Source: Syngnathus acus (taxonomy: Eukaryota; Chordata; Actinopteri; Syngnathiformes; Syngnathidae). From it: DNA of 64,000 nt. Made by a program: the position numbers and the translations under genes. Shown here piece after piece: positions 20,060 through 30,168 of the stretch; the first letter of the stretch is position 1; every line of letters starts with the position of its first letter. The stretch spans positions 14,998,067-15,062,066 of the forward strand of contig NC_051087.1 in assembly GCF_901709675.1 (NCBI RefSeq). The letters run 5' to 3'. A model generated the notes under the pieces. It searched no databases. It was given only the letters and a program-made list of their open reading frames with translations, and was not told the DNA's origin.

Positions 20060-20245
20060 TAACGCGTTTATTGGGGAATCACGCCCCTTTATATCAGACA
20101 TGCACAAACATGTCAGCGGGAGCGGTACCTTCGGCCATCGTAATTACCTTTATGACGGCAAAAGACGGACAGCACAGTGCAAGATATGCAACAGAAACAT
20201 TTCAGACAGCCAGACGACAACTTCAAACTTTGTCCGTTTGAAGTT
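20060..20245 (+). pseudogene. BED-type zinc finger fragment of a hAT transposase
   Basis: The frame reads GTFGHRNYLYDGKRRTAQCK then ICNRNISDSQTTTSNFVR, i.e. the C-x2-C half of a BED finger. The HxH half is degraded. It is probably part of the hAT element whose ACTTG-rich end lies at 20620-20718. Confidence 0.5.
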
Positions 20246-20618
20246 TATAGAGCTCTGGTGTCTCCAGATGTTACAGATGAAACATAAAATGTTTCTAATG
20301 CTCTTTAATGTGTTTCTTCTTTCAGATTTTTTTCAGATTATTTTTTCATATTTGCAACTCAAATGTGTCAGACACTGTCGGCAGACGTTCATTTGTTTAG
20401 ATTGAGCTGTCAATCATTGTATGAGGTAATTTCTTTTTTGTTTGATTCTATGGTGTATTTTACTGAATATCAGTAATTACAGTGCAAATCCAAATTATTG
20501 TCATATTTTTTAAACCGGTTAGACACATTCGACAATGATGGTTACTTAAAGTTACTTATATCTTGTCTTTTCACGTTACTAAGATCAGATTCTGCGGGTA
20601 AAATTGCAATAATAAGGT

Positions 20619-20718
20619 GACTTGACTTGGACTTGACCTGACCTATTTAAGGACTTGACTTGCCCAAGAAAAAAATGACTTGGGACTTACTTGAGACTTG
20701 AAGGTTAAGACTTGAGAC
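20619..20718. mobile_element. ACTTG-rich hAT end segment
   Basis: Repeats of GACTTGACTTGG, ATTTAAGGACTTGACTTGCC and ACTTGAGACTTGAAGG. The reverse complement occurs at 35300-35393. It served as target for the hAT insertion at 20719. Confidence 0.65.
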
Positions 20719-20990
20719 TAGGGATGGGCGATACCAATGATTTTGGATTCGATCCGATACCAAGTATTTCCTGCCCAAAAATACCCGATATCGATCCGAT
20801 ATCGATACCGGAAGTGTAATTTCCCGCCAAAAAAACCAATTTAAATGCAGTTGCATGCTGCATCAATATTTTGTGCCTTACATGTGACTATTGACCTGCA
20901 CATTTGTATACTACAGCAGGTGTTTCACTGCAAATGATACGGACACACAAGATTAAAAGGCAGTAGCAGCCCCCATCTCCCAAGTGTTAC

Positions 20991-21512
20991 TTACCTAGGT
21001 GATATCTTCAGAGACGTATCATCGCAATCAACACCACTGAACTTTGATTCTGCCCCTGTGTTCGAGCGCTGGGTCCAACCAGCCTGGTGAACTGCAGCCA
21101 CAACATTGGCACCATTGTCTGTGATGACTGCTGCCACTTTCTGAGTAATGCCCCAATGATCTGTAATTCTTTTCAGCGCTAAACTAATGTTAGCGGCAGT
21201 GTGCTGTTCAGTAAAGCAATTAGCTTCTAGGACATATTCTACCATCTGCCAGTCGTGCACAAAGTGACAGGTCACTGTCAAGTAGGACTGAGTGCTTCTT
21301 GATGTCCACATATCTGTTGTTAAAACCACACTCTCAGCATTTTCTAAAGTTCTCTTCACCTCATTGCAGCAGGCTGTGTACATGTGCGTTATAGTTTCCT
21401 CTTTAATCTTTTTGCGGCTAGGCATTTTAAAACTTGGGTCAACGTACTTCATAAGGGCATTAAATCCCCTGTCCTCCACTATTGATATGGGCTGGAGGTC
21501 CAGGCAAATCAT
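20991..21512 (-). pseudogene. hAT transposase catalytic core, C-terminally truncated
   Basis: The minus strand reads DRGFNALMKYVDPSFKMPSR, then VVLTTDMWTSRSTQSYLTVT (first catalytic D) and AAVITDNGANVVAAVHQAG (second D). This is the ZBED1/hobo-like hAT core. It ends about 270 bp from the element terminus with no hATC domain. The sequence GTAACTTACCTAGG-like near the 3' end suggests a splice donor on the minus strand, so introns are possible. Confidence 0.82.
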
Positions 21513-21991
21513 CTTGGCAATCAGGTCTGTGATGTTTCTTGCTCTTGGAGAGTCATCTATTGAATTTTGTAGAAAAAAGTATTACGTCATGTACATGAAT
21601 TATTAACCTTTTTAGAAAAACATTAATGGAAGATGCATATTAATAGTATAACTTTAATTAAAAGGAGCTATTCTTTACTTTTTTCTCTCTCTCTCTGTTG
21701 TTGGGAAAAAGTTTTGTCTTTTAGTATATTGTAAAAAGAGACATGGTACCAACAGAGATGCAGGGCTTAATCGTCATGAGCAGCAAAACTATCAATTTGT
21801 AAAGCCACTGGATACTTACATTTAATATTGTAATATTTTAGTGTTGTTTATAGGAAGTGGAGTTACAAATAAAACGTATGGCGTTCGACCACAAATTGAA
21901 AAGGGGAAAACTTTATTTATAAATGACTGACTAAAGCGCAGTAATTATTGCTTCAAATAGCACATCAACCACAAATGCTTACGATTTTTGG

Positions 21992-22300
21992 TTAGCACCT
22001 GATACCTGGATATGTCTTGCCTTTCTGAAACGCTGCTTCTAAGGTACTTTGGTACCTTAGCCTCGGTGTGGCTGCAGGGTTTTCCGTCGCTGCCTTAGTG
22101 TCTGCGGCACGTTTCAACTGCAGCTCTTCATGAACCGTGGGGTGAATTTTACTTAAATGTTTTGTTAAGTTTGTGGTGTTGCCACAATATTTAATCGTTT
22201 TGTGACATATTTCACATCTTGCCTCGTTGTTATTAACTAAAATATAATACCTCCAAACCAGACTTCTCTTACGTTCGGACTGGGCCGCCGCCGTGGCCAT
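21992..22300 (-). pseudogene. hAT transposase BED zinc finger
   Basis: The minus strand from the ATG at 22300 reads RSLVWRYYILVNNNEARCEI, then CHKTIKYCGNTTNLTKHLSK and IHP: a complete C2-H-x-H BED finger that binds transposon ends. It lies upstream of the core at 20991-21512, separated by about 480 bp that may be an intron. Confidence 0.82.
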
Positions 22301-23067
22301 GCTTGTTTGTGTTTGGATTGGAACGGGAGGCGGAGGAGGAGGGCTTGGCTTGTGAGAAAAGGGGGCGGGAGCAGAGCAGAGCAGGACACGCCGGTGCAGC
22401 AGGCGGAAGGAAAAGTAGTGCTAGCATGAGTGCAAGTCGTCAAATTGGAGCAGAAAAAAAAGAGGAAAAATATAATTAAATAATTGTAAGTATCGATATT
22501 TTAGCTAGGGAGATCGATACTCAAAAATGAGCAGCCTGGATCGATATATCGATATTTTGGTATCGATCCGCCCATCCCTACTTGAGACTCAGGTGAGACT
22601 TGACACCAGTGTTCCCTCTAAGCTGCGCAGCTGCGCAATTGCGCACTGCTCGCGAAGTCTCTGCGCACAAGAAACTCCATGCTGCACACAAAATAAAATT
22701 CAGCATACACTAATTGCTCAGTATCTAATGTTAGACGTAATTTAATCTAATTTAGTGGACCAATGACTTTCTTTCTGTGCCTTTCTATAGTGCAAATCAG
22801 TGATTGACCAGCCAATGTTATATGGTTCACTTACGCTACATAGCCAATCATAGCATTGACAGTGCCTGAAAATGTGTCCTGCCCATCCGTCCCGTGGAGG
22901 TTTGCTAGCTAACAACACTGCGGCGGAGTCAAGAGATGCAAATGCTAAGTTAACCCCTTATCATGGCAAAACGAACGAGCAGCGACGCATCCACTCGTCA
23001 AGCCAAAGTACTGTAAATAAGAGATGCCGCGGTTCTTTTAAGATGGAATGGTTGTCGGAGTGTGTGC

Positions 23068-23905
23068 AAATAATAATAATAATAATAATTCATTCAATTT
23101 ATATAGCGCTTTTCAGTAACCCAAAGTCGCTTTTACATGGAACAAAAAAAGAGTGGAGGGGGGGGGGGGGAGAGAGACAATAGGTTATAGTTAACAAGAC
23201 ATCGGTCAGCAGTGCGAAGGAGATGGATGGAGGAGCAGGAGGGGCGGGAGCGGAGGTTGTTGAGGTTGCCAGTACGGGAGGTGGGGGTGACGGGGGGTTG
23301 GCAGTCCAAAAAGAGGAGATGGATGAGCCATCGGGGAAATGCTGGTCAGATGTAGCGGCGACGGCGAAGGATCCCAGCCTCGTGTGGAAGCAGCAGTGGA
23401 CCAGGTGGTGATGCCGGTCGACCTCGACTGCACCCGCTCGAACGGCAGGCCCCAACGCACCACGGCGGCACATAGCAGCGCCACAGTTGGCGAGCCCGCA
23501 GGGAGTGGAGCCCGTCCCCCAAGGACGCCGGACGGAAGGCCAGAGAGCCGGGCCAGAACTGCCGACGAGTCCATAGCAGGCGGCCACAGGCTCCGAGTCG
23601 GGAGGCAGGAGGTTCCGGTGGTGGTTTTGGCCAGTTGGCTGTTGGCTAGCTGGCTAACGTAGTTGGTAGTCCGAGGGAGAGGAAACAGATAGGTGAGAGC
23701 GGAGCTGCGGGGATGCGAGGTGGACGAAAGACAACACGAGAAAAATAAAAGAGACGGGTGCACTGAAAACGGGAAAACGAAAAACAAATAACGGACACGG
23801 TCCGGGACAGAAGCGGCAGTCAACAAATCTGACGCCAGCGTGCTCTAACCCGGAAGACAACAGACGGTGGGGGAGGAGTTAAAATGTCAGTCAAATAAAA
23901 GAACA
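23068..23905 (-). mobile_element. Unclassified insertion with LINE-like reversed 3' end
   Basis: (AAT)n followed by TTCAATTTATATAGCGCTTTTC looks like a reversed LINE/SINE 3' end, followed by a G-run and GC-rich DNA without a recognisable protein. It splits the hAT zinc-finger region. The boundaries are approximate. Confidence 0.45.
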
Positions 23906-24218
23906 AACGGTGAAGCTGGGTGTGATTTTCTCTTTTTTGAGTGAGAATGGTCTACTATGCAAAACATGCAGTGAAGCCAAAGTGGCGGGCGAGTTTACGG
24001 AGGGAAAAATATGGACTGAATGTAAGTTTGGCTACCTCAAGCGTCACATTTAGCAGAAATGACATTTGAAAGCTGTTGGAATTGTACAAAGACTCAAGAT
24101 GGGACAGGGGATCGGTACATTATTGTGGGAGAGCGCAAAAGACCGACAGAAAAGGAACGAGCTGTCACACAAAACAAATTCCGACCCTGAGTATGTTAAA
24201 GTTCTCGTTGACAATATT

Positions 24219-24221
<3 letters not shown>

Positions 24222-24253
<32 letters not shown>

Positions 24254-24284
24254 TTCGTTCAGTCATTCATTTATTTATTTAATC
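24222..24284 (+). repeat. (TTTA)n microsatellite
   Basis: About 15 TTTA units with one TTCGTTCAGTCATTCA interruption, inside the hAT element. Confidence 0.85.
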
Positions 24285-24523
24285 TGGTGTTGCACACAAT
24301 GGTCCACAGTGTGCACAGGGAGCGTGTGTGTTTGCACAGACACTTGAAAAATTAGAGGGAACATTGCTTGAGACTTGCACATCTGTGACTTGGTCCCATC
24401 TCTGCACATTGCGCTTCCATGTCGTGTTTTCACCTTTTTCAAGACATTTATTTTGATACAGCAAAATGCAGGTCGCAACAGCAAATTCGTGCTCCCACAT
24501 AAAAAGCTGTCAATAACTTTTCA

Positions 24524-24637
24524 CGATAGCCATGTTTCCATAAAACATCAAAAGTCTTGGAAGAAAGCCTGTTTGGGACCTGGTTGTAAAAAAAAGGGAA
24601 GGGAGACCGTCAGGGAATACCAGGTGCTGAAAGCCTT
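24524..24637 (+). pseudogene. Diverged 5S rRNA copy, unit 1
   Basis: Colinear with 5S: AGCCATGTTTCC, CTTGGAAGAAAGCCTGTTTGG, GACCTGGTTG, GGGAGACCGTCAGGGAATACC, AGGTGCTGAAAGCC and a T-run. It has many substitutions and A-rich changes in the internal promoter region, so it is unlikely to be transcribed. Confidence 0.65.
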
Positions 24638-24765
24638 TCTTTTTTTTTTTTTCCACGTCAATTGTGAAAGCAAACTTTTACAACAGCCATCAAGTACCGC
24701 CGCTGCTTGGCATGGTTTCAGGGGCGATTGTGTCTATAAAATGCACAATTCTGACTTAACTCATG

Positions 24766-24874
24766 GCTTACGGCCATACTACCCTGAGAATACCCGATCT
24801 CGGAACCTAAGCAGGTTCGGGCCTGGTTAGTACTTGGATGGGAGACCTCCTGGGAATACCAGGTGCTGTAAGCT
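24766..24874 (+). rRNA. 5S rRNA-like gene, unit 1 (variant with internal deletion)
   Basis: Starts GCTTACGGCCATACTACCCT and ends GGTGCTGTAAGCTTTTT (T-run pol III terminator). Box A/IE/C internal promoter sequence is largely present (TTAGTACTTGGATGGGAGAC). Relative to vertebrate 5S there is a 10-nt deletion between the two GATCTCG repeats, giving 109 nt instead of about 120, plus AGGTTCGGG and GACCTCC changes. Probably a pseudogene or minor variant. Confidence 0.75.
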
Positions 24875-25255
24875 TTTTCTTTCTTATGTGCACTTCAGTC
24901 GTTTAGGCAATTTTTTTTACAACACCCATCACGAATGGCATTCGGAAACAGCAAGCCTAGTTTAAACTCCGACATTGAAACTACAACACGAGTTTGAAAC
25001 CTATAATGTGGTGACATCCATAGCATTGTAGTTCACGTTTGTACCGCTAGAGGGAAGACTATGTACAGTGAATAAAGAGCATGGCTCCCTGTGAACTCAA
25101 AGCAGCAGTCTTTACTTGTAAAAGAACCCAACACAACACATTGCGCTTCCATGGCGTGTTTTTACCTTTTTCAAGACATTTATTTTGATACAGCAAAATG
25201 CAGGTCGCAACGGCAAATTCGTGCTACTGCATAAAAAGCTGTCAATAACTTTTCA

Positions 25256-25370
25256 CCATAGCCATGTTTCCATAAAACACCAAAAGACTTGGAAGAAAGC
25301 CTGTTTGGGACCTGGTTGTAAAGAAAAAAGGGAAGGGAGACCGTCAGGGAATACCAGGTGCTGAAAGCCT
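25256..25370 (+). pseudogene. Diverged 5S rRNA copy, unit 2
   Basis: Same diverged form as 24524-24637, about 95% alike by eye, with GACTTGGAAGAAAGCCTG and GGGAGACCGTCAGGGAATACC. Confidence 0.65.
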
Positions 25371-25498
25371 TTTTTATTTTTTTCCCCACGTCAATTGTGA
25401 AAGGAAACCTTTACAACAGCCATCAAGTACCGCCGCTGCTTGTCATGGTTTCACGGGCGATTACGTCTATAAAATGCACAACTCTGACTCAACTCACG

Positions 25499-25607
25499 GC
25501 TTATGGCCATACTACCCTGAGAACGTCCGATCTCGGAAACTAAGCAGGGTCGGGCCTGGTTAGTACTTGGATGGGAGACCGCCTGGGAATACCAGGTGCT
25601 GTAAGCT
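25499..25607 (+). rRNA. 5S rRNA-like gene, unit 2 (variant with internal deletion)
   Basis: Starts GCTTATGGCCATACTACCCT, has AAGCAGGGTCGGGCCTGG and GGATGGGAGACCGCCTGG exactly as in functional vertebrate 5S, and ends in a T-run. It shares the same 10-nt deletion as unit 1, so the deletion predates amplification. This copy is closer to functional 5S in the internal promoter than unit 1. Confidence 0.78.
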
Positions 25608-26014
25608 TTTTCTTTCTTATGTGCACTTCAGTCGTTTCAGCAATTTTTTTTTTACAACACCCATCACGAATGGCATTCGGAAACAGCAAGCCTCGTTTGA
25701 ACTCCGACACTGAAACTATAACACGAGTTTGAAACTATTGTGTGGTGACAGCCATAGCATTGTAGTTTACGTTTTTACCGCTAGAGGGAAGACTATGTAC
25801 AGTGAATAGAGAGCATGGCTCCCTGTGAACTCAAAGCAGCAGTCTTTACTTGTAAAAGAACCCAGCACAACACATTGCGCTTCCATGTCGTGTTTTTACC
25901 TTTTTCATGACATTTATTTTGATACAGCCAAATGCAGGTTTTGTGCACTTCACTTTTCCGTGAGGCATTCGTGTAGAACCCTATTTCAGTTACGGCCAGA
26001 TTGTTTTAGACTAG

Positions 26015-26330
26015 TGGTCCCCAACCTTTTTTTGCGCCACGGACCGGCTACGCGTCAGAAATATTTTTGCGGACCTGCCTTTATACAAAGAAACAATACA
26101 TCTATATAAATAAATAATACATTTATAATAAATAGATCAATACGATTAAATAAAATGCTACGACTGGCATAAAAACAAATATAAACCACATAAAAATAAA
26201 ACTCACCATTACGTTTAATTATTGGGAGCACCGAGCTTGTTTCTCAGAAACGAGCCGGTCCCATCCAGGCGTAATCGAAGTGGTTAAGGTTTGTCTTTTA
26301 ATGCTTGGTCTCCATGTGCCGAAGCAGTTT
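26015..26330. mobile_element. hAT (Charlie-like) end fragment
   Basis: TAGTGGTCCCCAACCTTTTT followed by GCGCCACGGACCGG is a hAT left terminus. AT-rich internal sequence follows. The related opposite terminus type starts at 28251. Confidence 0.6.
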
Positions 26331-26372
26331 TGAAGGCTTCATTGCCTCGTTAGCTAGTTTCAGGGGCGATTG

Positions 26373-26793
26373 TGTTAGGGTGGTGCTCACTCTAACTTAT
26401 TTTGCAAGAACCAAACAGGAGACAAGTAAGTCCTTTTAGACACCTGCAGGTGGAGAGTCCATTCGTCGCTGTGCTTACAGCGATGATCGAATGAAGTCTG
26501 ACTCATCAGGTGCATATTTATTGAGAGAAACAGAGTGGGGTTGAAAGTGGGGGTGTGGGTGAACAGGATGGGGTGAAGCCCCTGGCCTGCTGATTAAAGC
26601 ATAGCAGGGGGCCTTTTACGACGTTGTGTAAACAAGGCAACTTTGATTGCTTCCTCTGCAGCTAGTCAAATCAGTTGAAAAGATCTTAGCACTTAGTTCT
26701 ACTACTTTTGTTAAGACAGCACAAGCTAGGTAAATTATTACAGGTTACATTCCAACATAATCATACGATGAAGATATTCTGTAAACCCTAACA
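26373..26793 (-). mobile_element. LTR-like segment with adjacent polypurine tract
   Basis: 421 bp bounded by TGTTAGGGT and AACCCTAACA (inverted TG...CA ends). Next to its right edge the minus strand reads AAAACAGGAGGGATA, a polypurine tract of the kind that precedes a 3' LTR, so the element would be in minus orientation. No coding region can be assigned in 26794-27200. Confidence 0.5.
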
Positions 26794-27205
26794 TATCCCT
26801 CCTGTTTTATCATATGATTATGTCAATCCCGATCAATCAAACATAAGTAAGAAAATACAATGACAGCAATAATTTCCAGTGAAGATGAGGTTTTTCCTCA
26901 ATACTCCAGTCCAAATATTGTATGAGTGAAAAACCTGCGGCTAGATATTATTTTGCAGGAAAAGTCTCACACGGTCCCTCTGCCTTAGGCGACCAGAATG
27001 TTATCAACAACAACAGTTCAGGATAAAAATTGCCCGTGATTGTTCAGCCGTTGGGGGCTTGGCACGCCCATTGGTGGAGGGTGAGCACGATTCTCAACCC
27101 CTTCGCAGCTCTGCTCCGTCCGGGGAGAACTTGGAAATATCTGCTGCGTGGTCGTTGTCTTCAGTGGCTCAGGGTGGACTACCTGGCCACCAAGGGGGAA
27201 GAGGA

Positions 27206-28240
27206 TTATTCTGCCTCTGTATGAACTAGGGGCGGGGACGCTGTCGATGGCGGATCTGGTTCCTTGCAGGAACCCTTTACTGGGGCGCACTGGGACAGAT
27301 GATACCACGTATAATAGTTGGGTCTGGTGTCTTTCAGGTTCTTCTTCACAATAGCCCACACATTCTCTATGGTGTTCAGGTCAGTGGAATTGGTAGGCCA
27401 ATGGAGGACAGTAATGCCATGGTCAGTACACCATTTACTGGAGGTTTCGGCACTGTGGGCAGGTGCCAGATCATGCTGGAAAATGAAATCATCATCTCCA
27501 TAGAGCTTTTCAGCACACGGAAGCATGTAGTGCTCTAAAATCTGCATTTACTCTGGACTTGATGAAACTCAGTGGACCAACACCAGCAGCTGACATGGCT
27601 CCCCAAACCATCGCTTACTGTGGGAACTTCACACTGGATTTCAAGCAACTTGGATTTTGCTTCTCTCCAGCCTTTCTCCAGCCTCTGGCACGTTGACTTC
27701 TAAATGAAATACAAAACTTGCTTTTGTCTGAAAAGAGGACTTTGGACCACTCTGGAACTGTCCAGTGCTTCTTTTCCATAGCCCAAGTCAGACGCTTCTT
27801 CTGTTGTCTTGAGTTAAGTGGCTTGACCATGAGAATAAGGCTATTGTAGCCCATTTCCCGGACACATCCGTGAACAGTGGCTTTTGATACCTAGACTCCA
27901 GCTTCAGTCCACTGTCTTTGAAGCTCCCCCAAATTCTGTAAGCAACTCTTCTTCACAATGCTGTTAAGGCTGCGGTCATCTCTCTTGGTTGTGCAGCGTT
28001 TCCTGCCACATTTCCGCCTTCCAACAGACTTTTTGTGGATGTGCTTTGAAACTGCACTCTGTGAACAGCTTGCTCTTTGAGAAATTTCTTTTTGTGTCTT
28101 ACCCTCCTAATGGAGAGTGTCAATGATAGTTCTCTGGACAGCAGTCAGATCAGCAGTCTTCCTCATACTTGTGATTTAGTTTACTGAACCAAGCTGAGTG
28201 TTTTTCAAGGCTCAGGAAACCCTTGCAGGTGTTTCGAGTT
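27206..28240 (-). mobile_element. Tc1-like transposon remnant
   Basis: Minus-strand transposase pieces of the DD34E type. 27615-27854 has KPLNSRQQKKRLTWAMEKKH and LFSDKSKFCISF (first D). 27290-27547 has FIFQHDLAPAHSAE (second D) and TVLHWPTNSTDLNTIENVWA (E). The segments are in different frames; upstream helix-turn-helix coding is degraded to about 28240. It is inactive. The right boundary is near TTTCGAGTTAATTAGAC. Confidence 0.82.
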
Positions 28241-28250
28241 AATTAGACCA

Positions 28251-28842
28251 GTGGTCCCCAACCACCGGGCCGCGGACCGGTACCGGTCCGTGGGTCACTT
28301 GGTACCGGGCCGCCAAGCCACACAGACAAAAAAAAAAAAAAAGTTTTAATCGACGATCAATTAATTCAGGTCAAGACGCTCGTCCCGGTCACGTGACATG
28401 TTTCCCCAGTCGAGCCCGCAAAGCTAGCAAAAATGAGTAAGTATTTATTTTGAAAAATATAAAAAAATTGGCGATTCTCTCCCAATTACATCCGTCGGTT
28501 CAGGTCAAGACGCTCGTCTCGGTCACGTGACATGTTACCTCAGTTGAGCCCGCGAAGCAAGCAAAAATGAGCAAGAAACAGAGATGTTTGGAGAGCTTCT
28601 TCGGAAAGGGAAAAAAGCCCAATGAGGAGACGGAAGAAGAAGAGGCTACGACTTCTAAGAAAAGGAAAGCTGCATTTAAAAGACTATGACGCGCCAAGCC
28701 CACTCTGCATAATATGTGGCGACAGGCTAGCTAACGAGGCAATGAAGCCCTCAAATTTTATATCTTTATGTTTGAAGCCTGAAATGTGGCGAAATGTTGA
28801 AAGGTTCAAGGGGGCCGAACACTTTCGCAAGGCACTGTATGT
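28251..28842 (+). pseudogene. hAT element 5' part with BED-like finger remnant
   Basis: Begins CAGTGGTCCCCAACCACCGG (hAT terminus). A segment of about 70 bp with GTCAAGACGCTCGTC occurs twice (about 28369 and 28503), a tandem duplication of about 134 bp. Coding from the ATG at 28567 reads MSKKQRCLESFFGKGKK, then after a small deletion and frameshift PLCIICGDRLANEAMKPSN, the zinc-finger segment of ZBED/FAM200-like hAT transposases. It is cut by an L2 insertion at 28843. Confidence 0.72.
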
Positions 28843-29728
28843 ATGTCAAGTCAAAGTCAGCTTTATTGTCAATCCCTTCATATGTCAAGACACACAAAGA
28901 AACCGAAATTCCGTTTCCTCTATCCCACGGTGACGAGACATACAAGTAGACGACAGAAAATAAAAACAAGAAGGCACAAACAATAAATAATAAATAAAAA
29001 ATAATAAATAAATAAAATGAGCGATGAATAAATAATAAACCAATAACCCAATAAAAAGAGGAGCAAAACCGAGCCAGTGTGCATACAGCAGACAGTAAAG
29101 AACAGGACGCTACGCAGAAAGAGGGAGCGAGTTCAGGATCCTAACAGCCTGGAGGATGAAGCTGTTGGAGAGTCTGGTGGTGCGGGAGCGCAGGCTCCTG
29201 TACCGCCTCCCAGAGGGCAGAAGATCAAACAAAGAGTGAGCGGGGTGACTCACATCACTCACAATCTCGGTCGCCTTGCGGGTGAGATGGGAGGTGTAAA
29301 TGTCCTTCAAGGAGGGGAGAGAAGCACCAATAGTCTTACCAGCCGTTTTCACTATGGGCTGCAGGGCCTTCAAGTCGTAGTCAGTGCAGCTGCCACCCCA
29401 AACAGCAATACAGCTGGAGAGGACGCTCTCAATGGTGCCGCGGTAAAATGTAGTCATGACGGCCGGAGGAGCGCCCGCTCGCCTGAGTTTCCGAAGGAAG
29501 TACAGGCGGCGCTGGGCCTTCTTCGCCAGTGATGCGGTGTTGGTGGACCAGGAGAGATCCTCACTGATGTGCACCCCCAGGAACCTGGCGCTGCTCACTC
29601 TCTCCACCACAGCACCGTCGATGGTCAGCGGCAGGTGTTGGGCGTGACCCTTCCGGAAGTCAACAACAATCTCCTTGGTCTTGTCGATGTTCAGCAGGAG
29701 GTTGTTGGCCCTGCACCACGTGGTCAGA
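28843..29728 (-). mobile_element. L2/Rex1-like LINE, 5'-truncated, minus strand
   Basis: The reverse complement of the same family as 86-1740: the tail (GTCAAGTCAAAGTCAGC) is at 28847 and the UTR and RT C-terminal codons run through 29728. The longest coding part on the minus strand is 29110-29610, from [18 protein letters not shown] to [28 protein letters not shown] on both sides is a likely target duplication. Confidence 0.87.
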
Positions 29729-29792
29729 TGTATGTATGTATGTATGTATGTATGTATGTATGTATGTATGTATGTATGTATGTATGTATTTA
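29729..29792 (+). repeat. (TATG)n microsatellite
   Basis: About 15 TATG units at the right edge of the LINE insertion, probably an expansion of the target duplication. Confidence 0.9.
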
Positions 29793-29899
29793 CTTATTTA
29801 TTTAGCAGCATTGTTTTACCCCCAAGGAACCAAAATGTGCATTCCCAAAGTTAACCTTTATTAACTTTACATGAATTACTTTCATTCATAATAATACAC

Positions 29900-30153
29900 A
29901 GTTAATTATTTTGGAAGGGATATTACTTTAAAAAAAGCTCCACTAAAGGCCCACCAGCAAATCAATTCACAGTAGACTCGATCTAGTGACTGAGTCAAGA
30001 TTACAGCGAAGAGGACCGGAGGTACTCGCGTGGGTCCGAATGTGTGCGCGTTCACGTCATTTCCAAACGCACGTTCACGTGAACGTAACGAATGCGTCAC
30101 TCGCGCGCCGTTTCACTGTTGATGCGCCTACCTAGCCTAAAATCTACGGATAA
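29900..30153 (+). promoter_or_regulatory. Putative patl1 promoter and 5' UTR
   Basis: A CpG-containing stretch (CGCGCGCCG, GTGCGCGTTCACGTCA) directly upstream of the patl1 ATG, unlike the AT-rich surroundings. It holds a perfect 16-nt palindrome ACGTTCACGTGAACGT (30071-30086) with a central E-box CACGTG, and a CRE-like CACGTCA (30052). No clear TATA box. The start site cannot be placed. Confidence 0.5.
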
Positions 30154-30168
30154 ATGTTTCGATTTCAG
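30154..30168 (+). CDS. patl1: patl1 exon 1 (coding part)
   Basis: ATG plus four codons (MFRFQ), then the donor GTGAGT. Vertebrate PATL1 proteins also start MFR-aromatic. The ATG context is ATAAATGT. Confidence 0.88.

Larger units (their letters stand above)
20719..22580 (-). mobile_element. hAT element with BED-finger transposase, 1862 bp
   Basis: The inverted ends TAGGGATGGGCGATACC and GGTATCGATCCGCCCATCCC plus TA are flanked by a perfect 8-bp duplication CTTGAGAC (20711-20718, 22581-22588). It carries two minus-strand transposase segments but lacks the third catalytic residue and the hATC domain, so it is internally deleted. Confidence 0.9.
22607..24366 (+). mobile_element. hAT element with zinc-finger remnant, 1760 bp
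   Basis: The ends CAGTGTTCCCTCTAAGC and AAAATTAGAGGGAACATTG form a terminal inverted repeat, with near-identical 8-bp flanks CTTGACAC (22599-22606) and CTTGAGAC (24367-24374). Inside, + strand coding (GLLCKTCSEAKVAGEFTEGK then IWTECKFGYLKRH, 23950-24055) is a zinc-finger module of hAT transposases. The rest is replaced by an insertion starting at (AAT)n about 23068. A solo right end (GAATTAGAGGGAACATTG) also lies at 49734. Confidence 0.78.
24405..25950 (+). repeat. 5S-rDNA-derived 733-bp tandem repeat
   Basis: CACATTGCGCTTCCATG starts units at 24405, 25137 and 25871 (spacings 732 and 734); the third is truncated near 25950. Each full unit contains a strongly diverged 5S-like copy, a spacer, a well-preserved 5S copy and a longer spacer (with TGTACAGTGAATA-AGAGCATGG). 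The left edge coincides with the hAT terminus at 24404. Confidence 0.85.

Noticed and set aside
23099-23826. Two long overlapping minus-strand open frames (162 and 206 codons)
   Set aside because: Low-complexity Pro/Ser-rich translations of a GC-rich insertion, with no recognisable domain and mutual overlap. Not supported as genes.
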